A stretch of DNA of 64,000 nt from Calothrix sp. NIES-3974. Lineage in GTDB: Bacteria; Cyanobacteriota; Cyanobacteriia; Cyanobacteriales; Nostocaceae. Made by a program: the position numbers and the translations under genes. Below are positions 18,237 through 25,816 of this stretch, in pieces (position 1 is the stretch's first letter; each line of letters starts with the position of its first letter). The DNA lies in NCBI RefSeq assembly GCF_002368395.1, contig NZ_AP018254.1:4712001-4776000 (forward strand), read 5' to 3'. The notes under the pieces were generated by a model. That model made no database searches, had not been told where the DNA came from, and saw only the letters and a program-made list of their open reading frames with translations.

Positions 18237-19391
18237 ATGAGATTATTTTCCATTGATGAATTAGCAATCATTAGCGCAGTTGCCAATAAAAACTGTGTTT
18301 CCATTTATATCCCCACCGAGAAAAAGGGTACAGAAACCCTACAAAACCCCATCAGATTTAAAAATTTAGTAAAAGAAGCAGAAGAAAAACTCATACAAAC
18401 CGGACTGCGTAATCAAGATGTAAAAGATCTCATTGCACCGGTTTATGAACTGGATGAATATAATTTTTGGCAGCATCAAAGTGATGGCTTAGTAATATTT
18501 ATCTCCCCAGATTTTTTTGCTTACTATACCGTACCAATTGACTTTCCAGAACTAGTTGTGGTTAGCGATCGCTTTCATTTTAAACCGTTAATTCCCTTAC
18601 TCACGGATGATGGGAGCTTTTATATTTTGGCTTTGAGTCAAAACTTGGTGCGTCTATTGCAAGCAACCCGTTACAGTGTCCAGGAAATTGAATTAACAGA
18701 CATTCCTACCAGCATGGAGGAAGCACTACAATATGATGACCCGGAGAAAAGTCTTCAGTTTCATACCGGAACACCATCCCCAGGTCGTGGTGGTGACAGA
18801 GCAGCTATTTTTCATGGACAGGGAGCAGGAAATGATGATGCCAAAGACAATATATTACGCTACTTTCGTCAAGTAAACGATGGTGTACAAACATTATTAA
18901 AAAATCAAACCTGTCCCCTAATTTTAGCAGGTGTGGATTATCTTTTACCCATTTACAAACAAGTAAATTCCTACCCCAATTTAGTAGAAACAGGTATTAC
19001 CGGAAACCCCGACGAATTAAAACCAGAAGAATTACAATCCCAAGCATGGCAAATTATCGAACCCTATTTTGCTGCTCAACAACACCAAACAATAGCTGAA
19101 TATCAAGCCAATTTAGGTACAGGAAAAACCGCCAATAACATTCCCGAAGTTATCAGTGCAGCCTATTTCCAAAGAGTAGAATCCCTATTTGTTCCCCTCG
19201 GAAAGCAGATATGGGGAGTATTTAATCCAGATAACAATAGCGTTCAAGTCCATTCCCAACCCCAACCAGGTGACGAAGATTTACTGGATTTAGCGGCACT
19301 CCATACCCTCATCAACGGTGGTAAAGTGTATGCAGTATCACCAGAAAAAGTACCGGGACATGCTCCCTTAGCAGCCATACTGCGTTACTAG
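18237..19391 (+). CDS. baeRF-type (archaeo-eukaryotic release factor-like) protein
   Basis: A 384-residue protein of the bacterial archaeo-eukaryotic release factor group. The hallmark N-terminus CVSIYIPTEKKGTETLQNP followed by RFKNLVKEAEEKL is clearly present at about residues 18-50. The middle has HFKPLIPLLTDDGSFYILAL and the C-terminus has CPLILAGVDYLLPIYKQVN and HTLINGGKVYAVSPEKVPG. Family members are predicted to act on stalled ribosomes or in stress responses, mostly from domain similarity; no GGQ motif was seen, so peptide release is not supported directly. It is a single gene behind a repeat-rich spacer. Confidence 0.75.
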   Translation: MRLFSIDELAIISAVANKNCVSIYIPTEKKGTETLQNPIRFKNLVKEAEEKLIQTGLRNQDVKDLIAPVYELDEYNFWQHQSDGLVIFISPDFFAYYTVPIDFPELVVVSDRFHFKPLIPLLTDDGSFYILALSQNLVRLLQATRYSVQEIELTDIPTSMEEALQYDDPEKSLQFHTGTPSPGRGGDRAAIFHGQGAGNDDAKDNILRYFRQVNDGVQTLLKNQTCPLILAGVDYLLPIYKQVNSYPNLVETGITGNPDELKPEELQSQAWQIIEPYFAAQQHQTIAEYQANLGTGKTANNIPEVISAAYFQRVESLFVPLGKQIWGVFNPDNNSVQVHSQPQPGDEDLLDLAALHTLINGGKVYAVSPEKVPGHAPLAAILRY

Positions 19392-19620
19392 ATATCTGAT
19401 ATTGCAGTACGGTTTGTTGAGTTCATCCACCGACTAAAGTCAGGGGGATTTTGCGGTAATTAGGAATGGATAATTTGGTAATTGAGTTGTTAGCGATTAC
19501 TGATTATCTATTTACCCACCTGGATTTTTCCAGAGTGATTAGTAAGCGTTGAATAATGAATTGATTTTTCCACGACTACCTATTCCCACCAATTGGCAAA
19601 TATTTGTGAAAAATACTTGA

Positions 19621-19901
19621 TTAGTCAGATTTTTGACCCTGAAGCCATTGCCAAAGGAATATCAAAAACCCAAAACCTATTGCCAAAATCACAATTGGTA
19701 ATAGCTTAAATTCAATCCCAAAGCCAGTGACATCATTTTTCCACTGAAGAATTAAATACCATTCCTGACCGAGGCTAAAAGAAGGTACATTCAGAATCAG
19801 CAATGGGGCTGGTAAGCCAATTAGTATTATAATGAGTAGCAAAAAGATTTGTAAGCTGATACCTAAGAATTTCTTAGTTCGAGAATAGAGTCGATATTTA
19901 C
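19621..19901 (-). pseudogene. Small two-helix membrane protein gene, 3' part, split by an IS element
   Basis: The open minus-strand frame ends at 19621 and reads KYRLYSRTKKFLGISLQIF, then two membrane helices (LLLIIILIGLPAPLLIL and LPIVILAIGFGFLIFLWQW), ending QGQKSD. It has no ATG of its own; only a TTG at 19842 lies inside the first helix. Removing the IS element at 19902-21283 joins it in frame to MIRKWNGQNR at 21284-21314, giving a 103-residue protein. The function of the intact protein is unknown. Confidence 0.7.
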
Positions 19902-19914
19902 CGAAAGAATGGGT

Positions 19915-20070
19915 CTAAAGCCCCGTCCTTCTAGGACGATTTTTCTTTATCTTCAGGTTTCTAATGAGTTCTCTAAGCACATCAGTTTTTGTTCTGCCGA
20001 CAAATAAGCAGTAGTCTTCAAGGATTTGAAGTTCGTATTCTTCTACTCTAAAATCTAATCGTTTCTTCAT
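19915..20070 (-). CDS. Small ribbon-helix-helix-like protein of the IS element
   Basis: A 51-residue frame from the ATG read leftward from 20070, lying back to back with tnpB. It begins MKKRLDFRVEEYELQILED and continues YCLFVGRTKTDVLRELIRN, then a basic tail ending NRPRRTGL. The pattern of a short beta strand, then two helices with TxxDVLRELI, fits the CopG/Arc ribbon-helix-helix DNA-binding fold. It starts 38 bases from the tnpB start, so it could bind that shared promoter and control tnpB; this is inference. Its end overlaps the left-end hairpin. Confidence 0.65.
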   Translation of the reverse strand: MKKRLDFRVEEYELQILEDYCLFVGRTKTDVLRELIRNLKIKKNRPRRTGL

Positions 20071-20108
20071 ACTAACTATTGTACAGCGTTATTGTGTACA
20101 ATAGTAGC

Positions 20109-21243
20109 ATGAGAACACTACGATTTAAGTTGTACGAACATAAACGCAATAAACACCTCAAGCGAATGATTAACGCTTCTGGGGTGATTTATAACCATTG
20201 CATTGCCCTTCATCGTCGATACTACCGGATGTGGGGTAAACACTTGAGTTGTGCGAAACTCCAATCTCCTCCAATCTCATATAGCCAAATTGCGGAAGCG
20301 TAACTTGTTTTGGCAATCAGTAGGTTCTCAGGCAGTACAAGATATTTGCCAACGCATTGAGAAAGCATACCAATTATTTTTTAAACACAACAAGAAGGGG
20401 GTTCGTCCACCAGGATTCAAGAAAGTTAAAAAGTACAAATCATTCACCCTTAAGCAAGCAGGTTATAAGTTTTTAAGTGGCAACAAGGTAAAGATTGGTA
20501 ATCGAATATATCAATTTTGGAAGTCAAGAGAGATAGAAGGAACAGTCAAAACTTTAACTAGAAAACGCACATCATTAGGTGAGTTGTTTATGGTTATTGT
20601 TGTTGATGATGCTAGCAATCCAGACGTTGAAATCAAGACAGGTAAAATCGCTGGTTTCGATTTGGGATTAAAGACATTTCTCGCTTGCTCAGACGGCACT
20701 AAAATTGAGTCGCCCCAATTCTTCAAACAGTCACTTAATGCTATTAAAAAAGCCAGTAGGCAGCATTCCAAAAAGTTGAAAGGGTCAGCTAATCGAGAAC
20801 GGGCTAGAAAAAATTTAGTACGCAAGTATGAGGATATTTCTAATACTAGACGTGATTGGTTTTGGAAATTAGCTCACGACCTAACTAATAGGTTTGATGT
20901 GTTGTGTTTTGAAACACTCAACCTCAAAGGAATGCAACGTCTTTGGGGGCGCAAGATATCAGACCTGGCTTTTGGAGAATTTCTACAAATTCTAGAGTGG
21001 ATTGCCAAAAAGAAAGGCAAACAAATCGTATTTATTGATCAATGGTATCCGTCTAGCAAAACTTGTTCTAATTGTGGACACGTTCTAGAAAAATTAGATT
21101 TGTTAGTTAGAAAGTGGCGTTGTCCGTCCTGTCAGTCAGTCAATGGGAGAGACGAAAACGCAGCTAAAAATATTTGTGCAGTTGGGGCATCAACTGCTGG
21201 GTTAGACGATTTAAGACGGACTTTGTCTGCAATCGTTGTTTGA
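20109..21243 (+). pseudogene. tnpB: tnpB, frameshifted by a 10-bp duplication
   Basis: RNA-guided nuclease of IS200/IS605 elements, here broken. The first frame (from ATG 20109) reads MRTLRFKLYEHKRNKHLKR and runs to KLQSPP before a stop at 20301-20303. The second frame resumes LQSHIAKLRKRNLFW and continues to 21243. The shift is explained by a tandem duplication of CTCCAATCTC at 20259-20278. The rest is well kept: RuvC residues lie in GFDLGLK, CFETLNLKG and GRDENAAKNI, and the zinc finger has CSNCGH and CPSC. An internal start could yield a protein lacking about 55 residues, but the native N-terminus is lost. Confidence 0.9.
20259..20278 (+). repeat. 10-bp tandem duplication inside tnpB
   Basis: CTCCAATCTC occurs twice in direct succession. 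Removing one copy merges the two tnpB frames as AKLQSHIAKLRKRN, the normal TnpB reading. Confidence 0.95.
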
Positions 21244-21252
21244 GCCTAGAAT

Positions 21253-21273
21253 CCCTGCCTTTGTAGGGCAGGG
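21253..21273 (+). other. Right-end hairpin of the IS element
   Basis: CCCTGCC pairs with GGCAGGG around a short loop, ten bases after the tnpB stop and seven before the TCAA end. In this family such a structure is bound by TnpA and also forms the 3' part of the omega RNA that guides TnpB. No experimental RNA end can be read from the sequence. Confidence 0.7.
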
Positions 21274-21283
21274 AGTATGTCAA

Positions 21284-21314
21284 ATCTGTTTTGTCCATTC
21301 CACTTCCTAATCAT
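21284..21314 (-). pseudogene. 5' fragment of the split small membrane protein gene
   Basis: The ATG read leftward from 21314 encodes MIRKWNGQNR and then runs into the IS element. Joined to the frame at 19901-19621, the total is 312 bases, a whole number of codons with no internal stop. No strong ribosome-binding site is visible before the ATG, which is the weak point of the reconstruction. Confidence 0.6.
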
Positions 21315-21489
21315 GGCTGTTTGCCCAAAGTTTCAACACTTCATATCCTAAAAGTGTATTTTGTGAAGAAAAACCTCCGAAAGAAACATCTTCAATAATT
21401 GATAACTCCTAATTGATAATTCGTAATTACGAACCACGAACTACGAATTACGATATTCTATATACTGTACATACCTATCTTCCCCATAG

Positions 21490-21984
21490 ATGAATTCCCA
21501 TCCCCAATTAGTTGTCCGTTTAGCCAAACCTGATGATTGTGCAGAAATATTCAACCTGATTTTAGGGTTAGCGGAATATGAAAAACTAACGGAAATGGTG
21601 ACAGGAAATCCAGGACTACTGCACGACCATTTATTTGGTGATAAACCCTATGCAGAGGCAATTGTCGCAGAAATTGAAGAGAAATTGGTTGGCTTTGCTC
21701 TGTTTTTTTCCAATTATTCCACTTTCTTGACTAAACCAGGCATTTATCTGGAAGATATCTTTGTTTTACCAGCCTATCGTCACCAAGGAATTGGTAAATC
21801 TCTGCTGGTCAAAGTTGCCAAAATTGCCGCAGAAAGGGATTGTGGTCGATTGGAGTGGAGTGTACTTGATTGGAACGAACCCGCACAGAAATTCTATACC
21901 CGTATGGGTGCAGAAATCCTCGATGAATGGCGAATTTGTCGAGTTACAGGAGCGGGAATTAGGCGTTTAGCTGAGATGATTTAA
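21490..21984 (+). CDS. GNAT family N-acetyltransferase
   Basis: A 164-residue acetyl-CoA-dependent transferase. The layout matches the SAT1/SAT2-like branch (spermidine or thialysine N-acetyltransferases): VRLAKPDDCAEIFNLILGLA at the start, YLEDIFVLPAYRHQGIGKSL with the RxxGIG acetyl-CoA loop near residues 97-104, and WSVLDWNEPAQKFYTRMGA near the end. The family relation is clear; whether it acts on a polyamine or a thialysine-like amine is not. It stands alone, facing the convergent pentapeptide gene. Confidence 0.85.
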   Translation: MNSHPQLVVRLAKPDDCAEIFNLILGLAEYEKLTEMVTGNPGLLHDHLFGDKPYAEAIVAEIEEKLVGFALFFSNYSTFLTKPGIYLEDIFVLPAYRHQGIGKSLLVKVAKIAAERDCGRLEWSVLDWNEPAQKFYTRMGAEILDEWRICRVTGAGIRRLAEMI

Positions 21985-22033
21985 TTTGATTTTGGATTCC
22001 TGATGGTTTGTTTGTAGAAACGCGATGGTTTGT

Positions 22034-22065
22034 AGGTAGAGACGCGATATATCGCGTCTCTACCT
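22034..22065. repeat. Perfect 32-bp palindrome, GAGACGCGATA type
   Basis: A perfect 32-base palindrome with half-site AGGTAGAGACGCGATA. Its right end contains the TAG stop codon of the pentapeptide gene (22060-22062, minus strand). Related copies lie at 31619-31638, 48819-48840 and 57672-57692. Confidence 0.95.
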
Positions 22066-23739
22066 AGCATAAATGCGACCATCTGGTAAGATAGCATTTT
22101 TCAGGATTGCTCCCTCTAAATTTGCTCCATTGAGGTTGGCATCTTGAAGGTTAGCATTTTCCAGGTTGGTATGACGAAGGTCTGCACCACGTAAATCGGC
22201 TGATACTAAAATGGCATTGCGTAAATTAGCACCTTGTAGGAAAGTTCCACACAAATTTGCCCCTGTTAAATTACTACAGCTTAAATTGACAGCACCTAAA
22301 TACATACCCATAAGATTCACACCTGTCAGATTAGCATGACTTAAGTGGGAGGTAAAATCTTGAACATATTTAAAATTCGCGCGACTGATATCTGCCGCAG
22401 TGAGGTGAACATGGGTCAGTCGAACACGACTGAGATTGCTTCCACTGAGGTTTGCACCGACTAATTTGGCTGTTATATCTCCCTGGGGACTGCTAAATAT
22501 GGCTTCACTCAAGTCTGCATTGCTCAAGTCAGCGATCGCAAAATTAGTACCTTCTAAATTAGCTCGACTGAGGTTGGCATTATTTAAATTAGCGCTGGAA
22601 AGATTTGCACCGCTCAAATCGGCTAAATTCAGATTTGCACCCCTTAAATCGGCTGCGGACAAATCTGCATGGCATAGTTGTACCCCTGCTAAATTGGCAT
22701 TTTGCAGGTGAGCTTGGGGTGCAATTAAATATGCTTCGTGGTTAGTAATATCAAAATCCCCTGGAAAAATTGTCTTCTGGTTATATAGGGAGTGTTGGAG
22801 ATTAGCCCCTTCCAAATTCACCTCTGCTAAATTAGTGTTGAGAAAATCAGCGCGACTGAGATGGGCATAACTGAGATTAACATTAATTAACGTCGTGTTG
22901 CGAAATGTTACCCAACTGAGGTTCGCATAGCTCAAATCTATATCCCGTAAAACGCGATCGCTCAAATCGACTCCACTGAGATCCGCACCCATCAAGTTTG
23001 CACCATTTAAATCAACCCGGGTCAACTTTGATCCACTTAGGTTTGCTGCGGCTAAATTTCCGTAACAGAGTTTACTTCCATACAAATTAGCTTTGTGTAA
23101 ATCTGCACCTTCCAGGTTGATATAACTCATATCGGCATAACGTAAATCCACTCCCCCCAATTTGGCAGCTTGAAGATTAGCATGACTTAAGCGAATATGG
23201 TTAAGGGCATTTCCGGTTAAATCAGCACACCTTAATTCAACTTGACTAAAATTGCGATCGCCTTTTTGGTATCCAGCCAAAAATTCCCCCACATCCAAAT
23301 TGCGTTTTTCTCTGAAGGTGTAAATTTTGTCTAAAATAAACAACATCCGTTCAACTTTAAATTCCACCTCACTGCGAAAGTAAGCAGATTTCGGCTTTGC
23401 AAGTACCGTCATTTTGCAATCATCATGACTGTCTACTGGTGAGGTCAGGTTTTCCGTATCATCTAAATCAGGTGGTAAAGAATGACGGTGGACAGTCGTG
23501 GTTGTCCGCATCGGATCAAACCTACCCGACTCCAACAGATTTTGAATATCAACCAATTCCCATTGAATACTTTCCACCTGTTGAATTTCCGGACGATTTT
23601 GGAATTCCTCCCGTAAGGAATTCAACTCCCGTTTCAAAACCGCCAAAAACTTTTTTAACAGCAGGTTTTGTGCTTCCAAACGTTCAATCCTGGAAATAAT
23701 TAAATCTAAATCCCCTGACCCATTGCGAATATCCATCAA
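22060..23739 (-). CDS. Large pentapeptide-repeat protein
   Basis: A 559-residue protein. Residues about 12-60 form a coiled coil (RIERLEAQNLLLKKFLAVL) and about 60-165 form a linker with a helical FILDKIYTFREKRNLDVGE. From about residue 168 to the end there are some 60-75 A(D/N)Lxx pentapeptide units that should fold as a right-handed quadrilateral beta-helix, with one break near FPGDFDITNHEAY. Such proteins are many in cyanobacteria and mostly of unknown role. The N-terminal coiled coil suggests an oligomer or a partner-binding end. There is no signal peptide. The stop codon lies inside a palindromic repeat, so the native end may have been altered. Confidence 0.9.
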   Translation of the reverse strand: MMDIRNGSGDLDLIISRIERLEAQNLLLKKFLAVLKRELNSLREEFQNRPEIQQVESIQWELVDIQNLLESGRFDPMRTTTTVHRHSLPPDLDDTENLTSPVDSHDDCKMTVLAKPKSAYFRSEVEFKVERMLFILDKIYTFREKRNLDVGEFLAGYQKGDRNFSQVELRCADLTGNALNHIRLSHANLQAAKLGGVDLRYADMSYINLEGADLHKANLYGSKLCYGNLAAANLSGSKLTRVDLNGANLMGADLSGVDLSDRVLRDIDLSYANLSWVTFRNTTLINVNLSYAHLSRADFLNTNLAEVNLEGANLQHSLYNQKTIFPGDFDITNHEAYLIAPQAHLQNANLAGVQLCHADLSAADLRGANLNLADLSGANLSSANLNNANLSRANLEGTNFAIADLSNADLSEAIFSSPQGDITAKLVGANLSGSNLSRVRLTHVHLTAADISRANFKYVQDFTSHLSHANLTGVNLMGMYLGAVNLSCSNLTGANLCGTFLQGANLRNAILVSADLRGADLRHTNLENANLQDANLNGANLEGAILKNAILPDGRIYAR

Positions 23740-23882
23740 TCCATAACCATGCTTGTGTCTGCCAACCCGATGAAAACGGAATTTGTATTTTTAATCTGTC
23801 AACACTAGGATTCCCATTATGGTGTTAACTGTAACAGAATGGTGGGGATAGAGGGGATGAATAACCGAAAATTTTACGTTAC

Positions 23883-23911
23883 GTAGAGACGTAGCATTGC
23901 TGCGTCTCTAC
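23883..23911. repeat. Palindrome, GAGACGTAGCA type, before cruP
   Basis: Near-perfect palindrome GTAGAGACGTAGCA/TGCGTCTCTAC. It is followed by a segment reading ATTTTGGTTTTAATACAAAA and ATAAATAATTATA that is also attached to palindromes at 18037 and 60110. The ATG of cruP directly abuts this repeat tail. Confidence 0.9.
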
Positions 23912-23948
23912 ATTAATTTTGGTTTTAATACAAAATATAAATAATTAT

Positions 23949-25529
23949 ATGCTGCGGGATAAAAGGGAGGGTACGGTGTCGTTAGCGGAAGATATTCTGG
24001 CGAAAATTCCTGGTGATGCGTTGACAAATTTGCGACGCGCTGACCAACTGTTGGCGAATTTGCAGGGGAAAAATACTACCCCTGTTCCCCAAGTAATTAG
24101 CCACAGTCAGGAGATGTTAACAGGGGATTTTGACTATGATGTGGTGATTTGCGGTGGGACTTTGGGGATATTGTTGGCTGCTGCTTTAGCAAAACGGGGT
24201 GTGAAGGTAGCATTGTTAGAACGGGGTGTATTGCGGGGAAGGGTGCAGGAATGGAATATTTCCCGACGGGAATTGGAGGTGTTTATTGATTTAGATTTGC
24301 TCACTGCGGAAGAATTAGCACAGGCGATCGCCATTGAGTTTAATCCGGTGCGTGTCGGTTTTGCTGGAGGTTGGTCTGCTTGGGTGGAGGATGTTTTAAA
24401 TATTGGTGTTGATCCGGTTTATTTACTAGAAATCCTCAAACAAAAGTTTTTCGCAGCAGGGGGAAAGTTATACGAGCAAACTCCTTTTACTGGTGCGGTA
24501 ATTCACCCGAATGGGGTACGGGTACAGCAGCTATTTACAACTAGGTTATTAATTGATGCAATGGGTCATTTTTCCCCTATTTCTCAACAAGCTCGGAAGG
24601 GGAATAAACCCGATGCTTTATGTTTAGTTGTGGGAACCTGTGCTGAGGGTTTTGTGGATAATTCCTCTGGTGATTTATTATTTTCTTTTACTCCCATCGA
24701 AAATCAATGTCAATATTTTTGGGAGGCTTTTCCCGCACGGGATGGTAGGACTACTTATCTATTTACCTACCTGGATGGTAAGACAGATAATTTGTGTTTA
24801 GAAAAGTTATTTACTGAGTATTTCCGATTATTACCGGGATACCAAAATATAGAGTTAGAGCAATTAAACTTTTTACGCGCCTTGTTCGGATTTTTCCCTA
24901 GTTATCGCCAAAGTCCCCTATCAACACCTTGGAATTACATATTACCCGTTGGTGATAGCAGTGGTTCCCAATCTCCCCTCAGTTTTGGTGGTTTTGGAGC
25001 AATGGTAAGACATTTAAAAAGGTTAACTATCGGCATTTGTGAAGCCTTAGAAGTAAACGAATTATCCGCACCCGCTTTAGGTTTACTCCAACCCTATCAA
25101 CCAAATCTTTCCGTCACCTGGCTATTTCAAAAAACCATGAGCGTGGAGCCAAATCAGCAAATTCCACCGACCCAAATCAACGATTTATTATCAGCAGTAT
25201 TTACCCAAATGCAGCAATTAGGGGAACCCGTACTCAAACCATTTTTACAAGATGTAGTGCAATTTTCCGGACTAACGAAAACCCTGTGGCAAACCTCCCT
25301 ATCCCATCCGTTAATTATTACCAAAATCCTCCCCCAAGTGGGTATATTCGCCCTGTTGGATTGGCTAATTCATTACACTAATTTAGGAATTTACACAGTT
25401 TTACACCACCTGCAACCATTTTTGACAACTTGGGTGAAAAATTTACCAGACAAATCCCAGTACTATTGGCATCGTTATTTTGATGCATGGAAATATGGTT
25501 CCGGAAGTGATTTCCACCACCTTGATTAA
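23949..25529 (+). CDS. cruP: CruP, lycopene cyclase-like flavoprotein
   Basis: A 526-residue FAD-dependent protein of the CruA/CruP family, which is shared with plants. It opens with LRRADQLLANLQ, then the dinucleotide-binding YDVVICGGTLGILLAAALAK, then GRVQEWNISRRELEVFIDL and the EFNPVRVGF block typical of CruP. Further on come LLIDAMGHFSPISQQAR and SFGGFGAMVRHLKRL. CruP was first linked to lycopene cyclisation; in plants it is reported to limit carotenoid epoxidation and singlet-oxygen stress, so the reaction is not settled. The start is the ATG at 23949; an upstream TTG would lie inside a repeat. The leader region comes from that repeat. Confidence 0.85.
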   Translation: MLRDKREGTVSLAEDILAKIPGDALTNLRRADQLLANLQGKNTTPVPQVISHSQEMLTGDFDYDVVICGGTLGILLAAALAKRGVKVALLERGVLRGRVQEWNISRRELEVFIDLDLLTAEELAQAIAIEFNPVRVGFAGGWSAWVEDVLNIGVDPVYLLEILKQKFFAAGGKLYEQTPFTGAVIHPNGVRVQQLFTTRLLIDAMGHFSPISQQARKGNKPDALCLVVGTCAEGFVDNSSGDLLFSFTPIENQCQYFWEAFPARDGRTTYLFTYLDGKTDNLCLEKLFTEYFRLLPGYQNIELEQLNFLRALFGFFPSYRQSPLSTPWNYILPVGDSSGSQSPLSFGGFGAMVRHLKRLTIGICEALEVNELSAPALGLLQPYQPNLSVTWLFQKTMSVEPNQQIPPTQINDLLSAVFTQMQQLGEPVLKPFLQDVVQFSGLTKTLWQTSLSHPLIITKILPQVGIFALLDWLIHYTNLGIYTVLHHLQPFLTTWVKNLPDKSQYYWHRYFDAWKYGSGSDFHHLD

Positions 25530-25816
25530 TTTTCATACTACTCCCCTGGAGACAACCCACCGGGTCGTCTCTACTCCCTATTCAGTTTTAGGGATTTGTG
25601 AGAAACCCGGTGTTAGCATGTATCGACTAAATCCAAAATCCATAGACGCACGTAGTGCGGATCGATCGAAGAGTATTCCAAAATCTAAAATCCAAAATCC
25701 TCTGCCTTTTCCGTAGTTATACGCAACTTATTTGTGTTAATTCACAGGAAAATATGAGATAATGGCTCGTCAATTTGCCAATAGTCCCATCACTTGGCAG
25801 CAAGGCTGATAAATCT

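Larger units (their letters stand above)
19902..21283 (+). mobile_element. TnpB-only IS200/IS605-type element
   Basis: Boundaries are inferred from family rules. The left flank ends in TTAC (19898-19901), a known IS608-type target, and the element ends in TCAA (21280-21283), a known right cleavage tetramer. Hairpins lie at both ends: CGTCC/GGACG at 19924-19938 and CCCTGCC/GGCAGGG at 21253-21273. It carries a divergent small gene and tnpB but no tnpA, so it would need a transposase in trans. The 1382-base excision restores a host reading frame, which independently supports these ends. Confidence 0.75.

Noticed and set aside
22436-22711. Leucine- and alanine-rich open frame antisense to the pentapeptide gene
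   Set aside because: The periodic sequence is the mirror of the pentapeptide repeats and has no start signal.
23397-23699. Open frame antisense to the N-terminal part of the pentapeptide gene
   Set aside because: It is proline-rich, without domain or ribosome-binding site, and fully contained in a convincing gene.
25480-25716. Open frame overlapping the end of cruP
   Set aside because: Most of it lies in known repeat types (GGGTCGTCTC, TAGACGCACGTAGTGCGG), and the part in cruP is out of frame.
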